NCBI GenBank assembly: GCA_036936625.1
Contig: JAUPFT010000001.1
Span: 9,010,031 to 9,074,030 of the forward strand
Direction of reading: 5' to 3'
DNA: 64,000 bases
Origin: Parnassius smintheus behrii
Taxonomy: Eukaryota; Arthropoda; Insecta; Lepidoptera; Papilionidae
Under the pieces are notes generated by a model, which saw only the letters and a list, made by a program, of their open reading frames with translations, ran no database searches and had not been told where the DNA came from. A program made the position numbers and the translations under genes. Of the stretch, positions 11,131-19,835 are shown in pieces. The first letter of the stretch is position 1; every line of letters begins with the position of its first letter.

Positions 11131-12869
11131 GAAACACGCACCGGTTTTACACTTACGTTTTATGGTTTGGAGAACCACGTAACGAGGTGTGTCGTAATCT
11201 TAAAAGAAATATAATTTATAGATTCAGGCATTACTTTGTGGATATCCGTATTCTAAAGATGTTAAAATTATTTTGCTAAAATCCTATTGCTGGACATTAC
11301 CAACTTTAAAAGCACTAACTTCTCACCCTCCCTCAATTGTGTTTCACTGTCGCTGTCACCACTCATCCTAAAACTGCTCTTAAAACTAGGTAAAACGCAA
11401 CATTTTACGCGGACTTTAGCTAATTAATTTAAACATCTTTAAATGTAATATAATGAAAACTGAATAATGTTTTCTACTTAACTTTATGTTATATTCTGTC
11501 AAAATGTTTAGAAATTTCTAGATACAATTTATTAAGTTTATTTAAAGCTACTTAAATGTTCAACTGCAAATCGTACCAAAAGTACACGTCTATTTACAGG
11601 ATCTTAAATCGGTAAATACATTTGTAGGAAACTTAATATGAAGGTTGTGTATATAGGCCCCTGTACATAGTCGAACTTCGGGTTAAGTACCCTCAAGGCG
11701 CTCACAAAATTTTCCATCTACACTCTATACAAAATATTAAGTCCAGTCATATAAATAAATCGACTCAGGGAGACTACTATTTATATAACATGAAATATTT
11801 TGCGTTAATCTGAATATATCCCTTTTGACAACAAAACAATAACATGCTTTCTTACAACTCTATAGTAAACAAAATTACTATAGAGGCTTGGTATATTGTG
11901 ATTTTTGTAGTATTGGTCAATTAGGAATACACGAGATGAAATAAAAATTTTGGTATTGTCCATTTATATATTTTTGAAAATGGATTTATATCTCTGCTGT
12001 ATATATTTTATTTTCTGTGATCGTCGTTTGTTAGGTAGAGCAGTTTTAACGTTGAGGCATCTTTCAAATTCAATACAAAAATTCTAAATTAAAAAAATAC
12101 AATTAATAAACATAGAATTATTAGGCTTAGAACCGCAGCAGGCGCACGCAAAGTGAAGCCGTTTCAAGTTAGCCTTTTAAGGCTAAGTACGACTTTCAGC
12201 GTGTTAGTACTCGAATCCACGTACTCGTGTAAATAGCTCGCGCCATTTTGCAAAAAAAAACACTTACTGTGCTTTAAAAGGGTGTCACAACTCATCACAT
12301 AATCATGAAACAAATCTAAAAATCTTATTTCACTAGTAATTACTGCCTAGCATCTTATAATTTTATAAAAAAACATTCATCAAAACAAAATAATACATCT
12401 TAAATTTGACAGACGCCAATATAATAAAAGTGTTGCTAGGCATAGTAAAATATTTTACCCCATATTTTCTTATTATTATAATTACATACTGCAAAAATGG
12501 GACTATTATTGTTGTATTTTTATTTGACAAATAAAATTACCTACAATATTCACACATGAGTAGATATTTTGAATTGCCAAATACTATTAGGGTTCCCACT
12601 TGCCAAGAAAAAAATGTGTTGATTTTATTTTGTTTTGTTAATGTGCAGTTATTTTTATCTTTTTACAGTATGTATTTTAGGATAAATACCCCATGAACAT
12701 TTTTTTTTAATTCTAATAATGATTTACATACCTTCGCCATTTCCTAAAAAGACGATACGTGTTACCACTAGCCAACAGTGGTGTATAAAATTATGGTAAA
12801 GACAATTAGCTAACGTTTAGCGGAATGTGCCTAAGAAATACACAAACATAATACATACTCTCGAAAACC
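11131..12869. other. no gene seen
   Basis: AT-rich DNA with no recognisable coding frame, RNA or repeat boundary beyond short stretches. Confidence 0.4.
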
Positions 12870-12902
12870 ATGGCTTTTTTCGGCCTCAGCCGCGACGCTC
12901 AG
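12870..12902 (+). CDS. candidate first coding exon (11 codons) with splice donor
   Basis: ATG in a CCATGG context followed by MAFFGLSRDAQ and then CAG|GTAAAA, a good donor. The 33-nt exon stands out as GC-rich in AT-rich surroundings. A second candidate exon on the same strand at 42520-42556 would not be in phase with it directly (it needs phase 2, this ends phase 0). If real, a further exon lies between them or the gene continues outside the window. The product is not recognised. Confidence 0.25.
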
Positions 12903-13283
12903 GTAAAAATATCTACATTAAGTGAAATTAACGTAATATAAAAATGTAAACAAAAATTTTAACCTTTATTTTTTTATTAATTAGGGTTTGTAAAACTGTA
13001 ATTTGGATTTCAAATTATAATTACATATAGATTAATATACACAAATAAATAGTATGACTGTTCGTCTACACAAAAAAATAATAACACAATAAATAGTCCA
13101 TAAACTTGCATCGACACTTTTTACTTGTACGTGCCGTCTGCGGCCCCTCTGATTGATAGACAAAGACGCAACTATGATATTGCGTGATTGACAAGGACAG
13201 CCTCAGAACTACGACCAGAACACGTTGAACCCTCACGGTTTTAGTATTTTTAGATTATTAAATGATGCATTTATCGGTGAAAC

Positions 13284-13819
13284 GTGACTTTATCCTTCTT
13301 GAAATTATGTTTCCTGCTATCACTATCACACCACTTTACTGCGCAAGTGGGTATGTTTTACTGTTATTGTTTTTTAAAAAATTGTAGTGCTAAGGACGCA
13401 GTGCACAGGTCTGTTGTCTGGTCACTACTAAACAAGGTAGCGTTCGTGTTCAACTGTATAGGCTCTGGTCGAGCAGATGAAGTACAGAAATTTGTCGCCT
13501 CTCGTTACAAGTCTCGTAGGCTATCGCAAAAAAAAAAACTAACGAAAACTACCTAATTTACGTTTCTAATGAAGTTTACTCCATTTGTAGTATTGCTGAA
13601 AACAATCTGCGAAATTATATTAAGCATAATGCACAGGAAAACAATTTAGAGAAAGAGCTATCTCTCGAAATTATGGCCAAACTCATTGGTCATTCTCTAT
13701 TTCCTTTTGTTGAAAAGCACATCAATTTGCAACATCACGACACAAATATGGCGCGGTTTACTGTAGAACATTATGTAAGAGTTCAATTCTTATATGAATC
13801 CGAAAAAGATAATATTTAA
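13284..13819 (+). pseudogene. unidentified coding remnant with one frame change
   Basis: A frame from 13284 (KVAFVFNCIGSGRADEVQKF) runs into an A11 tract near 13530. A second frame then reads on for about 95 codons to TAA at 13817, with balanced amino-acid use (for example SLEIMAKLIGHSLFPFVEKH). A 1-nt change in the A tract would join them. I do not recognise the family. The intact second half has no stop and no repeats, which is unusual for this flank. AATAAA-like signals lie near 13938. Confidence 0.35.
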
Positions 13820-14381
13820 TATTTCGCGGATAGCGTCATCAAAGCGGCAGTTATTTAGAAAACAGTTGCAGATGCAGGGTTATTACTTATTAAGTAAGAA
13901 ACGTTTAGTTTAAGTACTTGAGTATATATAGTTATTTAATAAATATTTTAGTTTCTTGTTTTATTTGAATAGTTTTTCTCCTTCCGAAACTTATTTTGTT
14001 TTAATACAAAACGCCTATTCAAAAAGTATGTCATATATTTATATAAATATATAATACTATATACTTATATAAATATATCTTTTCTAACAGAATAATATAA
14101 TGACATAATAGATTTGTGAATATTATTATAGCATGTGGTATTACGTATATAAATAATTTTAATAAAATATTAGTTAACAAATATAAGTAATTTTATATTT
14201 CTCTCTTTTTAAATTATTAATAAATAATTCTAAACGCAACCTAAATATATATTTTACGACTATGTCTACTATTACACTTTGCCCATTTTTTGGCGAAATC
14301 GTCATTTACTTGCATACATTACTCATTTGCTTGTGTGCGGGCGGGCAAACGAATTACAGGCCGCTTATGCACACATTCATT

Positions 14382-15139
14382 GGGTGCGTTTGGCAGAAAA
14401 AAGCGCTAGCAAGCGCTTGTAAGCAAAATGGCGATCGTAAGCGGTAAGCGCTGTCAAATCGTAAGTAGCTGTTTTCCCCTAGGACACGATGTTAGTTTTA
14501 ACCGGGGATCCTAACCTAATTTAAATATATGTTTGTGAAGTATTCATATTAAAAACTTACCAATTATAAATTTTTAATAACATGTATAATATGTTTATTC
14601 ATGTCATTATATTACTTAAAACTAATAGGCTTATTGCAAAAAACAACTTATAAACTCTACTTCAAAACAAATAAATTAAATAAGCAAAATGGCGGATTGT
14701 GTCAGCGCTACTGAAGTAGCAATCGTGTCCTGGCCGAAAACTATTTTAGCGCTAGTAAGCGCTAGCAAGCGCTTGTAAGCAAAATGGCGGTCGTAAGCGG
14801 TAAGCGCTGTCAAATTGTAAGTAGCTATTTTCTTCCAGGACACGATGTTAGTTTTAACCGGGGAACCTAACCTAATTTAAATATATGTTTGTAAAGTATT
14901 CATATTAAAAACTTACCAATCATGAATTTTTAATAACATGTATATGTTTATTCATGTCATTATATTACTTAAAACTAATATTGCACAAAACAACTTATAA
15001 ACTTACTTCAAAACAAACAAATTAAATAAGCAAAATGGCGGATTGTGTCAGCGCTACTGAAGTAGCAATCGTGTCCTGGCCGAAAACTATTTCAGCGCTT
15101 ATAAGCGCTTGCTAGCGCTTTTTTCTGCCAAACGCACCC
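14382..15139. mobile_element. 758-bp MITE with internal tandem duplication
   Basis: Ends are inverted repeats of about 37 bp (14382-14418 and 15103-15139; GGGTGCGTTTGGCAGAAAAA...), flanked by ATT on both sides (14379-14381 and 15140-15142). Inside, a unit of about 350 bp is repeated twice in tandem (about 14400-14755 and 14756-15100): each has AAGCGCTTGTAAGCAAAATG, CACGATGTTAGTTTTAACCG and GGCGGATTGTGTCAGCGCTA. No transposase is encoded, so it must be moved in trans. The 3-bp duplication fits PIF/Harbinger-like elements, but the assignment is tentative. Confidence 0.75.
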
Positions 15140-15149
15140 ATTGTGTTGT

Positions 15150-15540
15150 TGCTTCAACTTTGAGCGGAATTTTGAATGACATTATCACTCTAAGTCTAAT
15201 TACTCTATGTTGATAAAATAATTAAGGTAATACAACTTAGAATTTTAATTATTTAAACATGTCAGAGACTAATTTGTAGTTGTACACTTACTACGAATAT
15301 ATTCGTAATTGTGAAATATTACTAACCACTAAAGCCAGAGTTTTTATTTAATAAGTAACTTCAAAATTTATCAATTACATATAAATTTAGTTATGTTGTA
15401 ATAACATTTACATATCAAGAAATCCTTCAGCACTTTTTAAAGGGAGTCATATTTAGGTTCCTCATATCTTTTGGTGTTATATTGCATATTACGGGGTCCA
15501 TGCAAAATATGCTTTTGTGCATTAACTATTTGATTTAGGT
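15150..15540. other. no gene seen
   Basis: AT-rich spacer between the MITE and the LINE remnant; no coding frame seen. Confidence 0.4.
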
Positions 15541-15559
15541 AAGTATGCGATGTTTATCG

Positions 15560-16250
15560 TTGTCACGTCGATTATGGCTAACAGCATTAGATAGCTTTTC
15601 AAACAGATCAGGATTAGAAAACAACTGCCTCGAAGATGTATTAGCTTGATAACGCCATTACTTTGGATTTGATAAGACATGGTCTTCAAATGTTTCTGAT
15701 TATGAGTCTACTCACGGCTCGAATGCATCGTTTTTGTGCCTTGAACATTTTATCTTTTCGAGTTGAGTTGCCCTAAAAGGTCATCCCATGTGATAGGTTT
15801 GATTTAGCTACGCCATGATACCCCATTAATAGAGCATCATTATTAAGTACCGGGGACATCTATGTAGCGCATATGCAGGCTTACTAATTTTTTTTACATA
15901 ATTGGTCTGTGTGAGACTTCCAGTTCATTTTCCAGTCAATAATCAATCCTAAGAATTCAGTGGTTACTACCTCTTCTATTTTGTTATTTTCGTAATTAAT
16001 ATTAATATTTTTGAAACAGCTGTTTTGGCTAAAAATATGTATTTAGTTTTGATTAAGTTTATTTTTAAGTTATTATTTAACATCCTTTGTATTATATTCC
16101 TCAAAGTTTTATTAATATTATTTTCATATAGGTCAGTATTAGTCATTTCCGTTATAACTACACTGTCGTCAGCAAAAAGTGATATTGTAATATATACGTT
16201 GTAAATAGCAGATGACTCAGTACATTGCCCTATGGCACACCGTATTTTAT
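15560..16250 (-). pseudogene. LINE reverse transcriptase remnant
   Basis: On the minus strand, starting near 16240, a sequence equivalent to the GxPxGxxLSxLLF block is followed by a TTTTTGCTGACGACAGTGTA (ADDS) catalytic region at about 16160-16180, then a thumb-like segment rich in N, K and I. Stops and frame shifts interrupt it. It directly abuts the DIRS element at about 16254, which may therefore have inserted into it. Confidence 0.5.
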
Positions 16251-16255
16251 TAATA

Positions 16256-16547
16256 GCAAACGTTTTTCCCCCGAAGGGATAAAAACGATATATTTCATGT
16301 CTTGCCTAGGCTTGACCTGTGAGATTACATCCATCAATTTATCCCTAGATACATACGTGTCATAGCTCCCCGTGCCGTCTAGCCGTGCTCTATACCCGCT
16401 CCCCGTACCCTTCCAGGGGTGCGCGGGCGGTAAAAACGCGGTGTTCGTCAGTACCTTGATATTAGAGTCGTCAAGGGCTTACCTGGTCAAGCCAAGGCAA
16501 GACATGAAATATATCGTTTTTATCCCTTCGGGGGAAAAACGTTTGTT
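16256..16547. repeat. hairpin at the DIRS left end (possible internal complementary region)
   Basis: Arms 16256-16318 and 16485-16547 are near-perfect inverted repeats (about 63 bp, containing TTTTTCCCCCGAAGGGATAA on one side and its complement on the other) separated by about 166 bp that hold the left ITR. DIRS elements carry an internal complementary region matching their outer edges, used in forming circular copies; this fits that description. A third partial copy (GGCTTGACCTGTGAGA) follows at about 16569. Confidence 0.7.
16331..16455 (+). repeat. DIRS left inverted terminal repeat
   Basis: Matches the complement of 36685-36820 with about 90% identity: TTATCCCTAGATACATACGT, then the CCGTACCCTTCCAGGGGTGC block, ending GTTCGTCAGTACC. 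The block CCCCTGGAAGGG is itself palindromic. Confidence 0.8.
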
Positions 16548-16802
16548 ATTTCATGGTCTGTGCCGTCGGCTTGACCTGTGAGAAATCTTTGGATTCTGAC
16601 GACACGGGGATAGCGTACTGTGAAATATATTTATTTAGTGTTATGTTTCAAATGTGAATAAGAGGATAAAATATTTGTGAGTACTTGTATTTTAAAATAA
16701 ACAGAGAAAAAAGAAAAAAAAACTTAGTGTTTATTAGCAAAATATAAAAATCAACCAAACAATTAATCGGACAAGTAGGTAATTTTAATTAAACAAAATT
16801 TA

Positions 16803-17060
16803 TCATACAGTAGTAAAGCTAGTATTGACAAAACTTAAGTCATTAGAATCATCATCTTTGGAAGTAATACTGATTATATCTTTAAAATAATGTCTCACTA
16901 CATTTCTTTCGCTTTTCCAGTTACCATTTCTTAGTATTATATCTATTGGGACGTCATCCTTCTTTCTAGAAGAAGCAACAGCGGACCTAATGCTACCCGG
17001 TGAAAAATTAATGTGTAATTCTGAAAAAGTAGTTTTTATCCATCCAGCTGTAACTGCTTT
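16803..17060 (-). pseudogene. tyrosine recombinase, C-terminal half (DIRS), cut by the Polinton
   Basis: The minus strand reads VTAGWIKTTFSELHINFS, then SIRSAVAS and ILRNGNWKSERNVVRHYF: the box 2 region of DIRS-type tyrosine recombinases, with the conserved R (SIR), the W of GNW and the nucleophile-position Y (HYF). It continues across the Polinton from 31892 onward, where the minus strand reads SLFITSRGRVAAASKA directly up to the duplicated TGCTTT. The recombinase would integrate circular cDNA. The apparent open frame extending to 17129 is a chimera with Polinton TIR sequence. Confidence 0.8.
17055..17060. repeat. Polinton target-site duplication, left copy (TGCTTT)
   Basis: TGCTTT immediately precedes the left terminus AGTAGTTACG and is repeated exactly at 31886-31891 after CGTAACTACT. 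Six-base duplications are the rule for Polinton/Maverick integrases. Confidence 0.95.
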
Positions 17061-17068
17061 AGTAGTTA

Positions 17069-17122
17069 CGTTGTACCAGTTCTGGCGCACTTGTAGAAAG
17101 GTTGTACCAGTTCTGGCGCACT
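17069..17122 (+). repeat. tandem 22-bp repeat at the Polinton terminus
   Basis: GTTGTACCAGTTCTGGCGCA is present at about 17070 and again at 17101, 31 bp apart, and mirrored in the right TIR at about 31825-31876. Such sub-terminal repeats may be integrase or terminal-protein binding sites; that role is inferred. Confidence 0.7.
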
Positions 17123-17156
17123 GAGTCACAAGTACGACGTTCGTCGACTCACGATC

Positions 17157-17158
<2 letters not shown>

Positions 17159-17189
<31 letters not shown>
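17159..17189 (+). repeat. poly-A tract (31 A) in the left TIR
   Basis: The matching right-TIR tract (31770-31787) is 18 long. This length difference accounts for the 13-bp difference between the two TIRs. Confidence 0.9.
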
Positions 17190-17193
<4 letters not shown>

Positions 17194-17491
17194 TGGCATG
17201 CTCTGATCACGAATCTGCGGTCCATTTTTGCGTAGGATGCACAGTTCCGGAGATGTGCAGATCAATTAACTCTTATCTAATTGATATCCGCTTCGAGCCT
17301 CCACCGTCATTAGCGCTCCATTGTTCTTATCTACTTATCTATTGTTCATTCAATACCGTCATTATCTATTCTTCCTCAGCGTGGTGATATTGTTATATAC
17401 TCATTTGTTCCTATCTACACTAATCTGACTCATTAATAAAACACATTACCCAATTTTGTTAAAATTTTTATTTATAAAATACAAAATCTTA

Positions 17492-17941
17492 TTACTTATT
17501 ATCTATAAAATAGGAGCGAAACATCTCATCCACTAAAATATCGTTGTACAATGTGTTCCCTGTAAATATACTCGTAAAACTATGCATTGAACATCCCTGA
17601 AACTTATATAGCAAATACATTAAGCAATATTCGCCACAAACTGAAGTCCACTCATTCTGAATCCTATCAACATTCCAGTTCCATCTTTTACAATTTCTTT
17701 TAAAAAACTCTAGATGATATCGTACAGGTGCCCGTCCGAATGAATCAAAATATTGACCGACGTCATTCGTATCGATATATAAAGCTACCCAATGTGACCC
17801 TGGTTTATCATCTGTATCCAAATTGCATATTATATACGTTGGTACGTGGGTGTACATGGGTAGTTTATTGGCAGCATAAACATTATTTTCTAGAGTGGGG
17901 TGAATCTTTTTCAGATGTTGTTGTACATCTAGTGTATCCAT
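17492..17941 (-). CDS. PRO: adenain-like cysteine protease, left TIR copy
   Basis: 149 aa, identical in translation to 31018-31467. The Ulp1/adenain-type catalytic residues appear in order: H50 (GSHWVALYID), D66 (QYFDSFG), Q95 (DRIQNEW) and C102 (TSVCGEYCLMYL). In adenoviruses and Polintons this enzyme cuts virion precursor proteins during maturation; candidate cut sites are seen in the proteins at 21152-21610 and 24255-24584. The gene faces outward, toward the element end, and is duplicated because it lies wholly in the TIR. Its length is somewhat short compared with adenain (about 200 aa). Confidence 0.92.
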   Translation of the reverse strand: MDTLDVQQHLKKIHPTLENNVYAANKLPMYTHVPTYIICNLDTDDKPGSHWVALYIDTNDVGQYFDSFGRAPVRYHLEFFKRNCKRWNWNVDRIQNEWTSVCGEYCLMYLLYKFQGCSMHSFTSIFTGNTLYNDILVDEMFRSYFIDNK

Positions 17942-18212
17942 AATATTACTGCTATTAGTAGATTATTACAGTACCAATCTACTCAATGACTAATATAGGA
18001 ATGATCAATTATAGTGATATCTAAATATTAAATTACATTCTTTGTGTTATACAAATCGTATTTGAGTCACCAATACACTGAACAAGACACGACAGGAAGG
18101 ACGTAGGAATGTAGAGATAAGCAACAGAATGTAAGGTAAGCTTGTTGACGCATAAAGATACTATCAATTCTACTGCAGAAATTCTTTAGATTAGAATTAT
18201 TACTCACTGGTA

Positions 18213-18221
18213 CTATATAAG
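18213..18221 (+). promoter_or_regulatory. TATA box of the TIR-borne spliced gene (left)
   Basis: CTATATAAG lies 18 bp before the ATG at 18239, with TGCAGTCATGG downstream. The mirrored site is at about 30738-30746. The spacing leaves room for only a very short 5' leader. Confidence 0.5.
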
Positions 18222-18238
18222 ACCAAGCAACTGCAGTC

Positions 18239-19269
18239 ATGGAGTTAGTGTATGGTCGTTTGACCGCAGTGGATCTATCAATACTACGTTTGTGTTACTT
18301 CAACGCATCAAAGGCCATGGATGTAAGTGTTTATTCTATTGACAAACTTACTTTTCTTTCTGTTATTTTCTTACGTGTGTATGATTTAGTGTTAACAAAT
18401 TATATTTAAATATTATGTGTGTGTATATGGTTAAGCCGTGGTAGCTCAGATGGTTAGCGCAAAATGTAAAATTCACAGTACGCGACCCGGGTTCGATCCC
18501 CGCCGGCACCAATTAAATTGTTAATTACAATTTTAAGTGTTAATTTACCACGTGCTCAGCGGTGAAGGAAAACATCGTGAGGAATGCATGTCTGAGATAA
18601 TTTCGAAGGCATGTGAAGTTTGCCAACACGCATTGAGGTATCGCAGCGAACATTTCCTAGCCCTAAAACCCTCTCAGAAATGAGAGGAGGCCTATGTTCA
18701 GCAGTGGACTTTAATAGGTTGTAACTTTAGCTTTTTTAACTTTTATGATTAAGTGTTACCAAATTGATATTAACATGATAACTGTGTTGTTGCAGAAATC
18801 ATTGAGCTTCGATGAAAATACATATAAACAGTATTACTACTCGCCACTCTCCCCTCAAGAAGAGAGTGATGACATCGTCATTAATAATAACACATGCGAT
18901 GGTGGAAAAAGAAAATCGCAATCGATTGATCATTTTTTTGAAGCTGAATCAAAAATAAAAAAGAGGAAGCTGTTATCATCAACCGTAGCACGAGCCGCTA
19001 GAGATGGTGTATCATACATTTCTACTAATTCTGACGATGGAGACCAAGCGACGCATCTCATCAAAATTGAAATGTACGATATGAAGAAGCTATCCAAGAT
19101 TCCAACTACTGATCATTGGAAACATGCTTCCACGAGGATTAAATATTACGTAAAGACTAATAAGGATAGCATCTACGACAACACAAACGCCCTCGTATAC
19201 AATATTACAAAGACAATAGCAGAAAGTGAAAAAGTTAAAAAATACTTTTTTAACAATGACAGTCATTAG
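18239..19269 (+). CDS. TIR-borne unknown protein, two exons, left copy
   Basis: Exon 1 (18239-18322) encodes 28 codons beginning MELVYGRLTAVDLS; its donor is GAT|GTAAGT. Exon 2 (18796-19269) follows TTGTTGCAG in the same phase 0, giving a predicted 185 aa. The ATG at 18745 that opens a longer frame lies within the intron. The protein has a Ser/Pro/acidic stretch (SPLSPQEESDD), a basic cluster (SKIKKRKL) that could be a nuclear localisation signal, and a C-terminal charged region. No family is recognised. The 473-nt intron holds a complete SINE. The TAG stop (19267-19269) is followed without another stop, in the same frame, by the BIR-domain sequence ending at 19692. An identical copy is in the right TIR. 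Confidence 0.65.
18323..18795 (+). other. predicted intron of the TIR-borne gene
   Basis: Starts GTAAGTGT and ends TTGTTGCAG; flanking exons are in matching phase. It contains the SINE at 18430-18730. Removing the SINE leaves a short intron of about 170 nt. Confidence 0.65.
18430..18730 (+). repeat. tRNA-derived SINE inside the TIR intron
   Basis: tRNA-like head with box A (GTGGTAGCTCAGATGGTTAG) and box B (GGTTCGATCCCCGCCGGCAC), a body shared with 3215-3515, and tail GAGGCCTATGTTCAGCAGTG. It is present at the mirrored place in the right TIR (about 30229-30529) with no difference seen. Confidence 0.85.
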
Positions 19270-19413
19270 CTGATCATTAGTGAATGTGATTCTGTTTACT
19301 TAAATTACAGGAAGACAAGAGCAGAAGAAAGAGATGAGTGTGGCATACGTGTACAGAACACATCATTGAAGAACAAAACTACAACACTGAGTGGAGATGA
19401 AAACGAGAAGAAT

Positions 19414-19692
19414 ATGCAGTACTCAAGAGCTGAATATCCATTCTTCAGTTCAAAATCTAGCCGGTTGCTCAGTTTCGAAAACTGGCCTCTCGTTATGCGA
19501 CAGAAACCTGAAGATCTTGCAGAAGCCGGTTTCTTTTATACTGGCCATGCAGACAGGACCAAGTGTTTCCATTGTGGTGGTGGCTTAAAAGATTGGGAAG
19601 ATGATGATGATCCTTGGCAGCAGCATGTTCAGTGGTTTAGTCAGTGTGCTTATGTAAAATTTAAACTCGAACAGAGTTTTGTATTAGATTAA
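19414..19692 (+). CDS. BIR-domain (IAP-like) protein
   Basis: From the first ATG in frame (19414) the protein is 92 aa and is essentially one BIR domain: RAEYPFFSS start, GFFYTGHADRTKCFHCGG core and a zinc site of C-x2-C-x16-H-x6-C (CFHC...H...C). The GLKDWEDDDDPW segment resembles the groove that binds IAP-binding motifs in caspases and their antagonists. There is no RING or second BIR. BIR proteins of insects and large DNA viruses restrain cell death. The frame is open upstream, back through the TIR boundary to the TAG at 19267, and a TTAAATTACAG acceptor ends at 19310, so a longer product by splicing or readthrough is possible. This is the only unique-region gene on the plus strand. Confidence 0.88.
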   Translation: MQYSRAEYPFFSSKSSRLLSFENWPLVMRQKPEDLAEAGFFYTGHADRTKCFHCGGGLKDWEDDDDPWQQHVQWFSQCAYVKFKLEQSFVLD

Positions 19693-19699
19693 ATAGAAT

Positions 19700-19835
19700 A
19701 TTTATAAAGAAATAAAAAATAATATATTGCATACAATTTGTTTTATTTAATTTTATAATGTTTCACATAGTTACATACACACAAAATGCATTACACATAA
19801 CTCATAAAATCTAACACACAACACATATTATAACC
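19700..19835. terminator. convergent 3' ends with poly(A) signals
   Basis: AT-rich gap between the plus-strand BIR gene and the minus-strand capsid gene, with AATAAA just after the BIR stop (about 19709-19716). It probably serves as the polyadenylation region for both. Confidence 0.5.

Larger units (their letters stand above)
17061..19308 (+). repeat. Polinton left TIR (2,248 bp)
   Basis: Inverted match to 29651-31885. The inner boundary is sharp: both sides share ...TTAAATTAC, then left continues AGGAAGAC and right (complement) TTCCGTGT. It contains a copy of the protease gene, a spliced unknown gene and a SINE. Confidence 0.97.

Noticed and set aside
16803..17129. A single 108-aa gene across the Polinton left edge
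   Set aside because: It is a chimera: residues beyond the junction at 17060 come from Polinton TIR sequence, the rest from the DIRS recombinase.
17728..17943. 71-aa frame opposite the protease (also at 31016-31231)
   Set aside because: Antisense shadow of the protease gene; no independent support.
18440..18513. A functional tRNA gene
   Set aside because: The tRNA-like head is joined to a SINE body and LINE-type tail that recur at 3215 and 30229; the acceptor stem is poor.
18745..18795. First 17 codons (MIKCYQ...) of the 174-codon frame as protein
   Set aside because: They lie in the predicted intron, after the SINE; exon 1 with TATA box and GTAAGT donor lies upstream and joins in phase.
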